Below are positions 51,903 to 60,600 of a stretch of DNA of 64,000 nt, piece by piece. Origin of the DNA: Candidatus Limnocylindrales bacterium (GTDB taxonomy: Bacteria; Desulfobacterota; Binatia; UBA1149; CAITLU01); assembly GCA_035626395.1 (NCBI GenBank), contig DASPNR010000042.1, positions 474,484 to 538,483 of the forward strand. The letters are read 5' to 3'. A model generated the notes under the pieces. That model searched no databases and was not told the origin of the DNA. It was given only the letters and a program-made list of their open reading frames with translations. Both the position numbers and the translations under genes were made by a program. Numbering within the stretch: position 1 is the stretch's first letter; the number at the start of each line of letters is the position of its first letter.

Positions 51903-52504
51903 CCGAGACGCGGCACCAGGTACAGCGTTACGTAGCAGGGGACCCACACCAGGACGATGAAATACCAGTACAGCGCGTTGTCCGTGGCATCGACGAAGAC
52001 CTTGGGGTCTGTGTGCCCGCGGGCGAACAACAGCCCGATCACGGCGGTCTCGGCGACCTCCGCCAGCAGATGGTAGGTGTGGATGCCGATGATCGTCCAC
52101 ACGATCGATCCGTAGGCATTGGTATCCCAGCCGACGTTCAGACGCGTCAGCTCCAGTGCCCGCACGGCGATGATGAGGATTCCGAGGACGACGCACAGGA
52201 CGTGCCCGCGAATGACCGCTTTCGTGTCGAGCTTCCTGGCAACCGATTCGGTCCACCGCATCGGCGCCACGCTCAGCAGAAGCAGCGCCATCCCGATGGT
52301 CGGCACCAGCAGGTCCGGCAGCATCGTCGGCGCAAGCGGCCACTCGAAGGACCGGTCGCGCAGGTAGTAGTACGAGACCAGGCAGATGCCGAGCATCGTG
52401 CTCTCGATGGCCAGGAAGCTCGTCACGCCCCACCACATCATGCCGCGCGGCCCGAACGTGAAGCGCGGCAGCCCCGACACGTCGATCTGTTCTCGCGACG
52501 TCAT
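51899..52504 (-). CDS. coxC: Cytochrome c oxidase subunit III
   Basis: 201 residues with about five transmembrane helices: MMWWGVTSFLAIESTMLGICLVSYYYLRD contains the subunit III E-S block, and IIGIHTYHLLAEVAETAVIG plus ATDNALYWYFIVLVWVPCYVTLYL match the later helices. Short for subunit III but complete, as in bacterial five-helix forms. ATGA overlap with subunit I upstream and the small membrane gene downstream. Confidence 0.85.
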   Translation of the reverse strand: MTSREQIDVSGLPRFTFGPRGMMWWGVTSFLAIESTMLGICLVSYYYLRDRSFEWPLAPTMLPDLLVPTIGMALLLLSVAPMRWTESVARKLDTKAVIRGHVLCVVLGILIIAVRALELTRLNVGWDTNAYGSIVWTIIGIHTYHLLAEVAETAVIGLLFARGHTDPKVFVDATDNALYWYFIVLVWVPCYVTLYLVPRLG

Positions 52505-54477
52505 TTCCTGCGCCTCGCTCCGTCCTTCTTGTCCTGCTCGCTCATCTCCTCGGCACGCGGCGGCTCGCACTCCTCGTCGCGCTGGGTCGGCCATGCCCAG
52601 CCGATCAGTCCGATCGCGCCGAGGGCGCTGCCAATGGGCAGCGCCCATGGCGTGAAGCAGGCCGTGACGAACGTCGCACCGGCGGCCAGCGCGGTCACCA
52701 GCGGCCAGATGGACGGCTGCGGCAGGATCATCAGGCTGTCCGGCTCGGCATCGATGCTGGTGAGGACCACCTCGCGGCAGTCGCTCTGCAGGCCCACGAT
52801 CACGGGCGACTGCGGCGTGCGCGTCCAGGCCGGATCGCGGCTGTCCAGAATGGGAATGTACAGGAAGTTGTACGAGGGCGGCGGCGAGGTTGTCGTCCAC
52901 TCCAGCGTATCGGCATCCCACGGATTGTCGCCGGCCACCGGCCCGTTGCGTCGGCTCCACCAGGCGTTGAAGAGGAACAGGGCCACGCCGAGCGCGAGCA
53001 TGACCGCGCCGGCCGTCGACACCGCATTCAGCGAACCCCAGCCGGTTTCCGGCAGGTACGTGTAGACGCGCCGGGGCATGCCCTCCAGGCCGAGAATGTG
53101 CATGGGAAAGAAGGCCAGATTGAAGCCTACGAACATCAGCCCGAAGTTGATGCGCCCGAGCCTTTCGCTCATCAGCCGGCCCTCGAATTTGGGGAACCAG
53201 TAGTAGAGCGCGCCGAACAGCGGAAAGACGGCGCCGCCGATCAGCACGTAGTGGAAGTGGGCGACCACGAAATAGGTGTCGTGGAGCTGGTGATCGAGCG
53301 GCTCGGCAGCCTGCATCACGCCGGTCATTCCGCCGAGGATGAAGACGAACAGGAAGCCGAGGATGAACAGCATCGGCGTTCTCAGCACCAGGCGCCCGCT
53401 CCAGATCGAGGCGATCCAGCAGAAGACCTGGATGCCGCTGGGAATGGCGATCATCATCGTGGCAGCCGTGAAGAAGGCGGCGCCCAGCTGCGGCAGCCCC
53501 GTCGTGAACATGTGGTGGACCCACAGCCCGAAGCCGATGAAGGCCGTCGCGATGAGCGACAGGACCAGCGCCGTGTACCCGAACACGGGGCGGCGCGTGA
53601 AGGCCGGCAGCATGGCCGAGACGAAGCCGGTGGCCGGAATGAAGATGATGTAGACCTCCGGGTGCGCGAAAAACCAGAACACGTGCTGCCACAGCAGCGG
53701 ATCGCCGCCTTCGACGGGATTGTAGAAGTGCGTGCCGACCAGCCGGTCGGTGGTCAGGAACAGGCTGGCCGTCATCACCGACGGCATCGCGAACACGACC
53801 ATGAACGACGTGACCAGCATCGCCCACACCAGCAGCGGCACGCGGTTGATCGACATGCCCGGCGCCCGCAGCTTGAACGTGGTCACGATCAGCTCGATGG
53901 AGGCCGCCAGCGCGGAAATCTCGGTGAAGTTGATGAGCTGGCTCCAGATGTCGACGCGCTTGCCCGGCGAGAACTCGGGACCCGACAGCGGCGGGTACAT
54001 GAACCATCCGGCATCGGGACCGATGTTCAGGAAGAAGAAGACGTACAGGACGATGCCGCCGAGCAGATAGATCCAGTAGCTGAAGGAGGCCAGGCGCGGG
54101 AAGGCGATGTTGCGCGTCCCCAGCATCAGCGGCACCAGGTAGATGCCGAACGCCTCCATGACGGGAATGGCGAACAGGAACATCATCGTCGTGCCGTGCA
54201 TCGTGAAGATCTGGTCGTAGAGGTCCGGACCGATCAGGCCCGCCTGCGGCCGGGCCAGCTGCAGGCGCATCAGGAACGCCAGCAGGCCGCCGAGAAGAAA
54301 GAAGATCAGCGCCGTGACGATGAAGCGGCGGCCGATGTCCTTGTGGTCGTTGGAGGAGAGCCAGCCGACGAGCCCGCGCTCGCGGCGCCAGGCCTTCTCC
54401 AGCCGCCGCGCCAGCTCGGCGTCTTCGCGGCGCTCGGCCGCCGTGCGCTGCTCGCGGCTGCCGGCGCCGCTGCTCAC
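52501..54477 (-). CDS. coxA: Cytochrome c oxidase subunit I (aa3/caa3) with C-terminal extension
   Basis: 658 residues. Twelve core helices with HGTTMMFLFAIP (low-spin heme ligand), the CuB/Tyr crosslink block FFAHPEVYIIFIPATG (His272, Glu274, Tyr276; A1-type D-channel Glu), WVHHMF (CuB His pair) and VVAHFHYVLIGG (heme a3/a ligands). Extra C-terminal helices (WPLVTALAAGATFVTACF) look like a fused subunit IV. GTG start overlaps the subunit II stop by four bases (GTGA). Terminal oxygen-reducing, proton-pumping subunit. Confidence 0.92.
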   Translation of the reverse strand: MSSGAGSREQRTAAERREDAELARRLEKAWRRERGLVGWLSSNDHKDIGRRFIVTALIFFLLGGLLAFLMRLQLARPQAGLIGPDLYDQIFTMHGTTMMFLFAIPVMEAFGIYLVPLMLGTRNIAFPRLASFSYWIYLLGGIVLYVFFFLNIGPDAGWFMYPPLSGPEFSPGKRVDIWSQLINFTEISALAASIELIVTTFKLRAPGMSINRVPLLVWAMLVTSFMVVFAMPSVMTASLFLTTDRLVGTHFYNPVEGGDPLLWQHVFWFFAHPEVYIIFIPATGFVSAMLPAFTRRPVFGYTALVLSLIATAFIGFGLWVHHMFTTGLPQLGAAFFTAATMMIAIPSGIQVFCWIASIWSGRLVLRTPMLFILGFLFVFILGGMTGVMQAAEPLDHQLHDTYFVVAHFHYVLIGGAVFPLFGALYYWFPKFEGRLMSERLGRINFGLMFVGFNLAFFPMHILGLEGMPRRVYTYLPETGWGSLNAVSTAGAVMLALGVALFLFNAWWSRRNGPVAGDNPWDADTLEWTTTSPPPSYNFLYIPILDSRDPAWTRTPQSPVIVGLQSDCREVVLTSIDAEPDSLMILPQPSIWPLVTALAAGATFVTACFTPWALPIGSALGAIGLIGWAWPTQRDEECEPPRAEEMSEQDKKDGARRRK

Positions 54478-55505
54478 TTCAGGCTCTCCAGGTAGGCGAC
54501 CACCGCGTCCAGATCCTGCGGCGGCAGCGTCAGCGGCGGCATGTGGTTGCCCGGCTTGATGGACTGCGAGTCCGCGACCCATCGCAACAGATGCTCGCGC
54601 GTGTTCGGCAGCGCGCCGGCGCCGATGCGGGCACGGCTGGCCACGTGCGTAAGGTCGGGAGCGACGAATCCGGCGGCATCCGTGCCGCGAACGGAATGGC
54701 ACATCGCGCACGGGCCGGTCAGGAAGACGTGCTGGCCGTGACGCAGGCGCTCGTCGGACGGCTCGACGGCAGGCTTGCGCTGCGCCTGCAGCCAGGCCTG
54801 GAACTGCTCTTCGGTCTCCACAACGACGTGGAAGCGCATGTTGGCGTGCTGGTGCCCGCAGAACTCCGCGCACTGGCCGTGGTAGAGCCCGGGGCGCTCC
54901 GCCTTCAGCCACATGGTGTTCTGATGACCCGGGATGAGATCCTTCTTGCCGGCAAGGTTGGGCACCCAGAAGCTGTGGATGACGTCGGTGGAGACGAGGA
55001 TCAGCTGCACCGTCTTGCCGAGCGGGATGTGGATCTCGTTGGCCGTGATGACGGTGTTGCTCGGCACCGGGTCCTGGTACTCGACATCCCACCACCACTG
55101 CTGTCCCGTCACCTTGATGGTAAGGTCGGCCGGCGTGCGAGCGAGCGAGTTCAGCGCATGCCCGGTCGAGAAGCTGGCGAAGAGGAACACGAAGAGCACC
55201 ACGGCGGTGGCGCCCACGGCCGCGCCGACGACGATGGACATGCGCCGTTCCCGCTCCGGCGCGGTTTCCGCGAGGCGCGTCTGCGGGCCGGTATGCGAGG
55301 ACCGGTAGGCGGCCATCAAGATGGCACCGCAGACGAGGATGTAGATCGCCGCCAGCACCGCCAGCATCAGCCACCACAGCTCGGACAGATGCCGCGCGTG
55401 CTCGCCCGCGGCATCGAGCATGTTCTGCGGCCCCGCGCACGAAGCCGACAGAGCGCACGCGAGCGCCGCGCACAGCGGCGGCGCCATTGTTCTCCGGCTC
55501 GTCAT
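54474..55505 (-). CDS. coxB: Cytochrome c oxidase subunit II fused to cytochrome c (caa3-type)
   Basis: 343 residues. Lipobox-like LSASC (Cys23), two transmembrane helices, then a cupredoxin domain with CuA ligands His177, Cys212, Glu214, Cys216, His220 and Met223 (QCAEFCGHQHANM), and a C-terminal cytochrome c with CAMCH (266-270) and axial Met322. Accepts electrons, here presumably from the cytochrome c encoded just upstream, and passes them to subunit I. ATG one base after that gene's stop. Confidence 0.92.
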   Translation of the reverse strand: MTSRRTMAPPLCAALACALSASCAGPQNMLDAAGEHARHLSELWWLMLAVLAAIYILVCGAILMAAYRSSHTGPQTRLAETAPERERRMSIVVGAAVGATAVVLFVFLFASFSTGHALNSLARTPADLTIKVTGQQWWWDVEYQDPVPSNTVITANEIHIPLGKTVQLILVSTDVIHSFWVPNLAGKKDLIPGHQNTMWLKAERPGLYHGQCAEFCGHQHANMRFHVVVETEEQFQAWLQAQRKPAVEPSDERLRHGQHVFLTGPCAMCHSVRGTDAAGFVAPDLTHVASRARIGAGALPNTREHLLRWVADSQSIKPGNHMPPLTLPPQDLDAVVAYLESLK

Positions 55506-55506
55506 G

Positions 55507-56097
55507 TCACTGCGGCTGCGGCGGAGGAGCCGAATCGGCGGGCGGCACTTCCTCGGCCAGCTGCTCCTGCACCTTGACCTGCATGCTGTCGCTACGGGAC
55601 GGGGCGGCGGTCTGGTCGACGTTGCCGCTCATGGAGCGCACGTAGGCCGCCAGCTGCCAGACCTGGAAATCCGGAATCTTGCCGCCGAAGGAAGGCATGC
55701 CGTTGGGACGGCCTTCGACGATGGTGGAGAAGATCTGGTCGGGCTGGCTGCCGTAGATCCACTTGTCGTCCATGAGCGCAGGGCCCATGCCGCCGCCGCC
55801 CTGGGCGTGACAGCCCGAGCAGTTGTACCACTGGAACAGGCGCTTGCCCTCGTTCATGGCAAAGGCGTTCTTCTCGTACTCGTTCTCCTGCGACGGCGTC
55901 GGCATCGGCGAGCCCGGCTGCAGAGGCGTCAGGCGCGTGCCGATGGCGAGCTGCGCCTGCGGCGGCTCGACGCGAAAGCCGCGCTCCTCGCGCTCGCACG
56001 CCGCCGTGATGACGGCAGTCGCCGCCATGAGCACGCACAGTCGTGCGGGTGCGCCGCCGCGGCGCCGCGCGGGCAACGTCGTCGATGCGCCGCTCAT
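55507..56097 (-). CDS. Periplasmic cytochrome c, partner of PQQ dehydrogenase (XoxG-like role)
   Basis: 196 residues with a lipobox-like sequence (AVITAAC) after the hydrophobic segment. One heme site in LFQWYNCSGCHAQGGGGMGP, then the family block LMDDKWIYGSQPDQIFSTI and GMPSFGGKIPDFQVW with the axial Met. The same cytochrome type is found beside PQQ alcohol dehydrogenases and coxMNOP oxidases. Its ATG overlaps the xoxJ stop (TGATG); GGGAAGGGA lies before it. Likely carries electrons from the dehydrogenase to the CuA/caa3 oxidase. Confidence 0.85.
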   Translation of the reverse strand: MSGASTTLPARRRGGAPARLCVLMAATAVITAACEREERGFRVEPPQAQLAIGTRLTPLQPGSPMPTPSQENEYEKNAFAMNEGKRLFQWYNCSGCHAQGGGGMGPALMDDKWIYGSQPDQIFSTIVEGRPNGMPSFGGKIPDFQVWQLAAYVRSMSGNVDQTAAPSRSDSMQVKVQEQLAEEVPPADSAPPPQPQ

Positions 56098-57038
56098 CAC
56101 GTTCCCTTCCCGGCAGCGTCGCCGTCGCCGCCGTCTGCCTTGCCCGCGCCGGCAGGCGCTGCTGGAGGATCGCCTTCGCGGGCGGCCGCAGCGGCCAGTG
56201 GCACGCGGTACTGATCAAGAATGGCCTCGATGTGGCTGCGACGCCGGACCAGCAGCGCGTCGAGCGCGTCCCGTCGCTCGACCTCGCCCTTGCGGACGCC
56301 GATGGCGATGTCGAAGGACAACGGCAGCCGCGCCTCGGCAGGTTCGGCAGGAATGGGGACGACTCTCATCGCCACCGGCTGCCGCGCGGCGAAGAAGGCC
56401 GCCATCGGCCCCCACGCCAGCGCGACGTCGATGTCGCTCCGCGCCACGGCTTCGATGATGCGGGCAGGCGGGTCGGGCTGTGCGTAGTCGCCGTAGACCA
56501 TGTAGCCGGCCACGTTGCGGACGATGCCGCGGCGGCTCAGAGCATGCGCGGGCGGCGTGTTGGTGCCGTCGTCGCCGATCAGCTGCACGCCCACGTGCAG
56601 CGTGCGAAGGCGCGCGTCGTCGAGCGATTGGATGTCGAGGCCGCGATCCGCGCGCGTGACGAAGACGTAGGTCGAGCGGTAGTACGGCTGCGTCGTCAGG
56701 ACCATCTCGAGGTCGGCCGGCACGCCCATGAGGACGTCGCAGCGCTGCTCGCCGAGCGTGTTGCGGATGAAGCCGCGCCGCTGCGCCCACCACGTGTACT
56801 CGACGCTCGTACCGAGCTCGGCGGCCAGGACCTCGGCAATCTTGTTCTCGAAGCCTTCCTGGCGCTCGTTGGAGAACGGCAGGTTGTTCGGGTCGGCGCA
56901 CACTCGCAGCGGTGCCGGTGCCTGGGCGTGCGCAGCCGCGGCGCCGGACAGCATCAAGGCGAAGACCGCGATGACAGCGCGCAGCGACGTATGGAGCCGG
57001 AACAGGTCATGAGCTGCCGGCACGACGTAAGCCGGCAT
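56097..57038 (-). CDS. xoxJ: XoxJ/MxaJ-like periplasmic substrate-binding-fold protein
   Basis: 313 residues with a signal peptide (VIAVFALMLSGAAAAHA). Mature start PLRVCADPNNLPFSNERQEGFENKIAEVLA is the hallmark of the quinoprotein-associated periplasmic binding protein family (MoxJ/XoxJ). Other blocks: YRSTYVFVTRADRGLD and DVALAWGPMAAFFAARQP. It is thought to help activate or assemble the PQQ dehydrogenase, possibly by opening it for lanthanide loading. Lies 28 bases after the dehydrogenase stop and before the cytochrome c gene. The Ala/Gly-rich tail is unusual. Confidence 0.87.
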   Translation of the reverse strand: MPAYVVPAAHDLFRLHTSLRAVIAVFALMLSGAAAAHAQAPAPLRVCADPNNLPFSNERQEGFENKIAEVLAAELGTSVEYTWWAQRRGFIRNTLGEQRCDVLMGVPADLEMVLTTQPYYRSTYVFVTRADRGLDIQSLDDARLRTLHVGVQLIGDDGTNTPPAHALSRRGIVRNVAGYMVYGDYAQPDPPARIIEAVARSDIDVALAWGPMAAFFAARQPVAMRVVPIPAEPAEARLPLSFDIAIGVRKGEVERRDALDALLVRRRSHIEAILDQYRVPLAAAAAREGDPPAAPAGAGKADGGDGDAAGKGT

Positions 57039-57066
57039 GAGCCGTGCCGCCGCCTTCCCGCGTGCC

Positions 57067-58941
57067 TCAGGGAAGCGCGAACACATACAGCATGCCTCCC
57101 TTGGTCGTCTTGTCCGGAAGGTCGCGCATGGCATTGACGAACCCGAGCGCGGCCGATCCGTCGCGGCGGTCGAGGTCGCCGGCGACGACCGCGCCGGCCC
57201 AGCCGCCGACGCCCGAGAGAACGGCAACGTACTGCTTCCCGTCCGGGCCGCGATACGTCACGGGCTGTCCTACGATCCCGGAGCCCGTCTTGAACCGCCA
57301 CAACGCCGCGCCGGTTCTTGCGTCGATCGCCTTGAACCAGCCGTCCATGGTTCCGTAGAAGACGACGTCGCCGGCAGTGACGAGCGCGCCGCTCCACACC
57401 GGCAGGTCCTCTTCGATCTTCCACACCTCCTTGCCTTCGATCGGATCCCAGGCGGTCAACAGGCCGCGGTGGCCGCCGGGTCCCGCGTACATCTTCACGT
57501 TGGCGCCCACGAAAGGCGTGCCGGCGATGTAGCTGGTCTCGTAGCCCTCGAAGTCCATGCACAGGTTGTTGTGCGGGATGTAGAGGAGCCCGGTGCGCGG
57601 CGAGAATGCCGACGGGTTCCAGTCCTTGGCACCGGGCGCGGCAGGGCAGATGTCGCGGATGAGCTTGCCGCTTCCAGTGGACTTCTCCTCGACGTGGATG
57701 AGCTTGCCCGTCTTCAGGTCCACGCCCCTGGTGGTCGTGTTGTGGACGAACGGTCTGGCCGAGAGCACCTCGCCGCTGGCACGGTCCATGACGTAGACGT
57801 AGCCGTTGCGCTCGGGACGGATCAGGACCTTGCGGCGCTGACCGCCGATCTCGAGCTCCGTCAGGATCTGCTCGTTGACTCCGTCCCAATCGTAGAGGTC
57901 ATGCGGGCTGAACTGGTAGAACCAGCGGGCCTGTCCGGTGTCGGCGTCGCGTGCGAAGATGCCGCACGTCCACTTGTTGTCTCCCGGACGTTGATCGGGA
58001 TTCCAGGGACCGGGATTGGCGGTGCCGTAGAAGATGAGGTTGCTTTCCGGATCGTACGAGATCCATCCCCACACGGTGCCGCCGCCGGTCTTCCACGCCT
58101 CGGGCGGCCAGCTCGAGACGCCGAGGTCCCTGCCGCGGTCCTGTTCGTAGAACGGCTTGAACTCGGGGCCGATCAGGCAATCCGAGTCGGGTCCGGTGCT
58201 GTAGGCCTTCCACGCCGTGCTGCCGTCTTCGACGCGCAAGGCGGTGAGCCAGCCGCGCACGCCCATCTCTCCGCCGCTGTTGCCGACGAGCACCTTGCCG
58301 TTGACGACGAGCGGAGCCATGGTGATGGTCTCGCCCTTGTTGATCTCGCCGAGCTTGACCTTCCACACCTCCGCGCCGGTCTCCGCGTCCACGGCCACGG
58401 CGTGCCCGTCGAGCGTGTTGAAGTAGAACCGGCCTTCGTCATGGACGCCACCGCGGTTGACGACGTCGCAGCAGGCCACGCCCTGTGCCGCTGCCGCGGG
58501 CTTCGGCTCGTACTTCCATTTCACCGGGGCGCCCGTCTCCTTGAGATCGAGCGCATACAGGATGTTGGGGTAGGGCGTGACGATGTACATCGTCGAGCCG
58601 ACGATGATGGGAGCCGCTTCGTGGCCCCGCAGGACACCGGTCGAGAAGGTCCAGGCAAGGCGCATCGTGCGCGCATTGTCGACGTTGATCTCGGTCAGGC
58701 CGCTGAAGCGCGTGCTGGCGTGGTTCTTGGCCGGCATCGTCCACTGGCCGTCTTCCTCGTGCGGCGGCTGGTTGGGAACGGGCGGCGGCGCTTGTGTCTG
58801 CGCCGGGCGCACCTGTGCGACCGCGCGACGCTCCTCTTCGGGCCCCGTGCAACCGGCCATGCCGAAAAAACCGGCCATCGCACAGCAAAGGAAGGAGCGG
58901 ATGAAAGCGGTGCTCGATGCGCGGCCGTTCCGCAGACGCAT
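57067..58941 (-). CDS. xoxF: XoxF-type PQQ-dependent methanol/alcohol dehydrogenase, predicted lipoprotein
   Basis: 624 residues. Eight-bladed propeller quinoprotein with the vicinal disulfide Cys157-Cys158 (VACCDVVNRG), metal/PQQ ligands Glu225 (GGEMGVRG) and Asn309 (TANPGPWNP), catalytic Asp351, and Asp353 two residues on (HDLYDWDGVNE). That second Asp is the lanthanide signature of XoxF; calcium MxaF has Ala there. W-docking repeats (GALVTAGDVVFYGTMDGWFKA) are present. N-terminal hydrophobic segment ends in M-A-G-C (Cys31), so it may be lipid-anchored, unlike most soluble XoxF. Oxidises a primary alcohol in the periplasm. Confidence 0.9.
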   Translation of the reverse strand: MRLRNGRASSTAFIRSFLCCAMAGFFGMAGCTGPEEERRAVAQVRPAQTQAPPPVPNQPPHEEDGQWTMPAKNHASTRFSGLTEINVDNARTMRLAWTFSTGVLRGHEAAPIIVGSTMYIVTPYPNILYALDLKETGAPVKWKYEPKPAAAAQGVACCDVVNRGGVHDEGRFYFNTLDGHAVAVDAETGAEVWKVKLGEINKGETITMAPLVVNGKVLVGNSGGEMGVRGWLTALRVEDGSTAWKAYSTGPDSDCLIGPEFKPFYEQDRGRDLGVSSWPPEAWKTGGGTVWGWISYDPESNLIFYGTANPGPWNPDQRPGDNKWTCGIFARDADTGQARWFYQFSPHDLYDWDGVNEQILTELEIGGQRRKVLIRPERNGYVYVMDRASGEVLSARPFVHNTTTRGVDLKTGKLIHVEEKSTGSGKLIRDICPAAPGAKDWNPSAFSPRTGLLYIPHNNLCMDFEGYETSYIAGTPFVGANVKMYAGPGGHRGLLTAWDPIEGKEVWKIEEDLPVWSGALVTAGDVVFYGTMDGWFKAIDARTGAALWRFKTGSGIVGQPVTYRGPDGKQYVAVLSGVGGWAGAVVAGDLDRRDGSAALGFVNAMRDLPDKTTKGGMLYVFALP

Positions 58942-59136
58942 GTTGCAACCTGCGGCGCCGTTCTTTCGCTCGACGCAAAAGACCATGTCTCCAACTAAAG
59001 CAGCATCCTAGACGGGCAGCCATGGGTTTCCCTCAGCGCCTGGACGCTCACATGCGCCTGCAGTGGGATTTGGTCTGTCGCCCACACCCCGTTAGGAAAC
59101 CAGCATCGTCACCCAGCGTGCGAACAAGGAGAGCCA
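58942..59136. other. Divergent promoter region of xoxF operon and crotonase gene
   Basis: 195 bases between the leftward dehydrogenase operon and the rightward crotonase gene must carry both promoters. I can see AAGGAGAG at the right end (ribosome site of the crotonase) and a weak AGG before the xoxF ATG, but no convincing -35/-10 pairs or operator. Confidence 0.5.
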
Positions 59137-59937
59137 ATGTCGCAACCGTTGCTGCTCATCGAAAAGAGCGATGGCATCGCCACTGTCACGCTCAACCGTC
59201 CTTCAGCGATGAACGCGCTGTCGCGCGCCCTTCGTTCCGCCATCGTCGATGCCTTCGCCGCGCTGCAGCGCGATGCCGACGTCGGTGTCGTCATCCTGAC
59301 CGAGGCCGGCAAGGCCTTCTGCGCGGGCCTGGATCTGAAGGAGCTCGGCGGGGAGGGCGGGGGCACCGACGAAAGGGAATCGGCCGTTGCCGGCGCGCCC
59401 GTGGTCCAGGCGCTGACTCAATTCGACCGGCCGATCGTCGGAGCGATCAACGGTTTCGCGATCACGGGCGGCTTCGAGCTCGCTCTGGCCTGCGACGTCC
59501 TGATCGCCTCCACGGCGGCGCGCTTCGCCGACACGCATGCGCGCGTCGGCCTCGTGCCGGGATGGGGCCTGAGCCAGCGTCTTTCGCGCGTGATCGGCAT
59601 CTACCGCGCCAAAGAGGTTTCGCTTACCGGCAACTACATTTCGGCCGAGCAGGCGGAGCGCTGGGGCCTGGTCAACCGCGTCGTCGAGCCTGACCAGCTG
59701 CTGCCCACGTGCCGCGCCATCGCCGGCGACATGCTGTCGTGCGTGCCCGAGACGGTGCGCGCCTATAAGCGCGTCATCGATGAAGGCTATGCGACCACGT
59801 TCGCGGAGGGGATGCGCCTGGAGACGAAGGCGTCATCCGAGCATGCGCGTGCGCTGACGGCGGAGCAGATCGCGGCGCGGCGCGAATCGATCCAGCAGCG
59901 CGGAAGGGTTCAGAGCGGGCAGGGTGGAGGCGCATGA
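59137..59937 (+). CDS. Enoyl-CoA hydratase/isomerase (crotonase) family protein
   Basis: 266 residues. Crotonase oxyanion-hole regions are clear: EAGKAFCAGLDLKEL and GAINGFAITGGFELALACD, the latter with the first catalytic Glu. In the second active-site block FADTHARVGLVPGWG the usual second Glu is replaced by His, so it may not be a classical hydratase; isomerase or thioesterase-like activity on an acyl-CoA is possible. AAGGAGAG before the ATG. Likely monocistronic; the next gene is convergent. Confidence 0.82.
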   Translation: MSQPLLLIEKSDGIATVTLNRPSAMNALSRALRSAIVDAFAALQRDADVGVVILTEAGKAFCAGLDLKELGGEGGGTDERESAVAGAPVVQALTQFDRPIVGAINGFAITGGFELALACDVLIASTAARFADTHARVGLVPGWGLSQRLSRVIGIYRAKEVSLTGNYISAEQAERWGLVNRVVEPDQLLPTCRAIAGDMLSCVPETVRAYKRVIDEGYATTFAEGMRLETKASSEHARALTAEQIAARRESIQQRGRVQSGQGGGA

Positions 59938-59950
59938 CCGCCCCGAGAAG

Positions 59951-60403
59951 TCATTGGTCGCGCGTGGCCGATTTGGGCGTGTACGTGCAGACGCGGCCGG
60001 TCCGGATCGCGGCGGCGAGGTGATTGGCGAGCGCGGGGTCGGTGGCACGCAGTTTCCCGATGGCGTCGCGGATACCCTGGCTGACCACCGCTACGGCACT
60101 GGTGGCTGCGGAGAACGACGCAAGGGCATGCGCTGCAGCCGCTCCTCCGAGCCCGAGCTGCTCGCTCAGAAGGCGAATCTCCGCGCGGATGATCGAGACG
60201 CGCTCGCGATCGCGCTTGGTGCGCGCCTCGTCGAGGTCGGCGCGCAGCTCGGCAAGCCGGCGCCGGTAGCGCAATCGCGCTCGGGCATCGAGCGCGTGCG
60301 CACCGAGCGCGCGCGGCGCAGCAAGCGCGAGCAGCTCGGTCGCCAGGTAATCCCGGCCGGGATTGCGCAGAAGCTCGGCGAGGTAACGGAAGCCCTTGTC
60401 CAT
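59951..60403 (-). CDS. Small protein resembling C-terminal domain of larger regulators
   Basis: 150 residues, mainly helical with a coiled coil (LRYRRRLAELRADLDEARTK) and the tail RTGRVCTYTPKSA. It resembles the C-terminal segment (KGxRYLAxLLxxPG ... ELRxxLDEA ... GTxCSYxPD) I have seen at the end of larger AAA/regulator-like proteins, here standing alone with its own ribosome site (GAGGG before ATG). Either a genuine small protein or a remnant of a degraded gene. No role assigned. Confidence 0.5.
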   Translation of the reverse strand: MDKGFRYLAELLRNPGRDYLATELLALAAPRALGAHALDARARLRYRRRLAELRADLDEARTKRDRERVSIIRAEIRLLSEQLGLGGAAAAHALASFSAATSAVAVVSQGIRDAIGKLRATDPALANHLAAAIRTGRVCTYTPKSATRDQ

Positions 60404-60600
60404 CGCTGCCCTCGCGATCTAACAGGTGAGCAGCGGTGTTGGAACCGCGTGAGCATGGTCTGGGCATGGAGCTGCTCGAAGAGGATGGCCTGGCGCGGGC
60501 CGCCCGCTCCTTCGAGGCCTGATGCGGCTTGCGTCGCCTCGTCATGCGCCGGCGCGCCGCGGTCAAGGTGCTGCGTCGTTGCGTCCGCTGCGTTCGATTC

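Noticed and set aside
52528..54495. Plus-strand open frames across the oxidase genes
   Set aside because: They read antisense to conserved copper/heme oxidase sequence and give Arg/Gln/His-rich peptides with no ribosome sites.
54478..55473. Upstream continuation of the subunit I frame over the subunit II gene
   Set aside because: The extra sequence has no oxidase features; subunit II with CuA and CAMCH lies in the other frame, and a GTGA overlap marks the real subunit I start.
58942..59136. TTGGTC-N17-TAGGAA as a sigma-70-like promoter for the crotonase
   Set aside because: Too few matches to consensus to separate from background in an organism whose promoter sequences are unknown.
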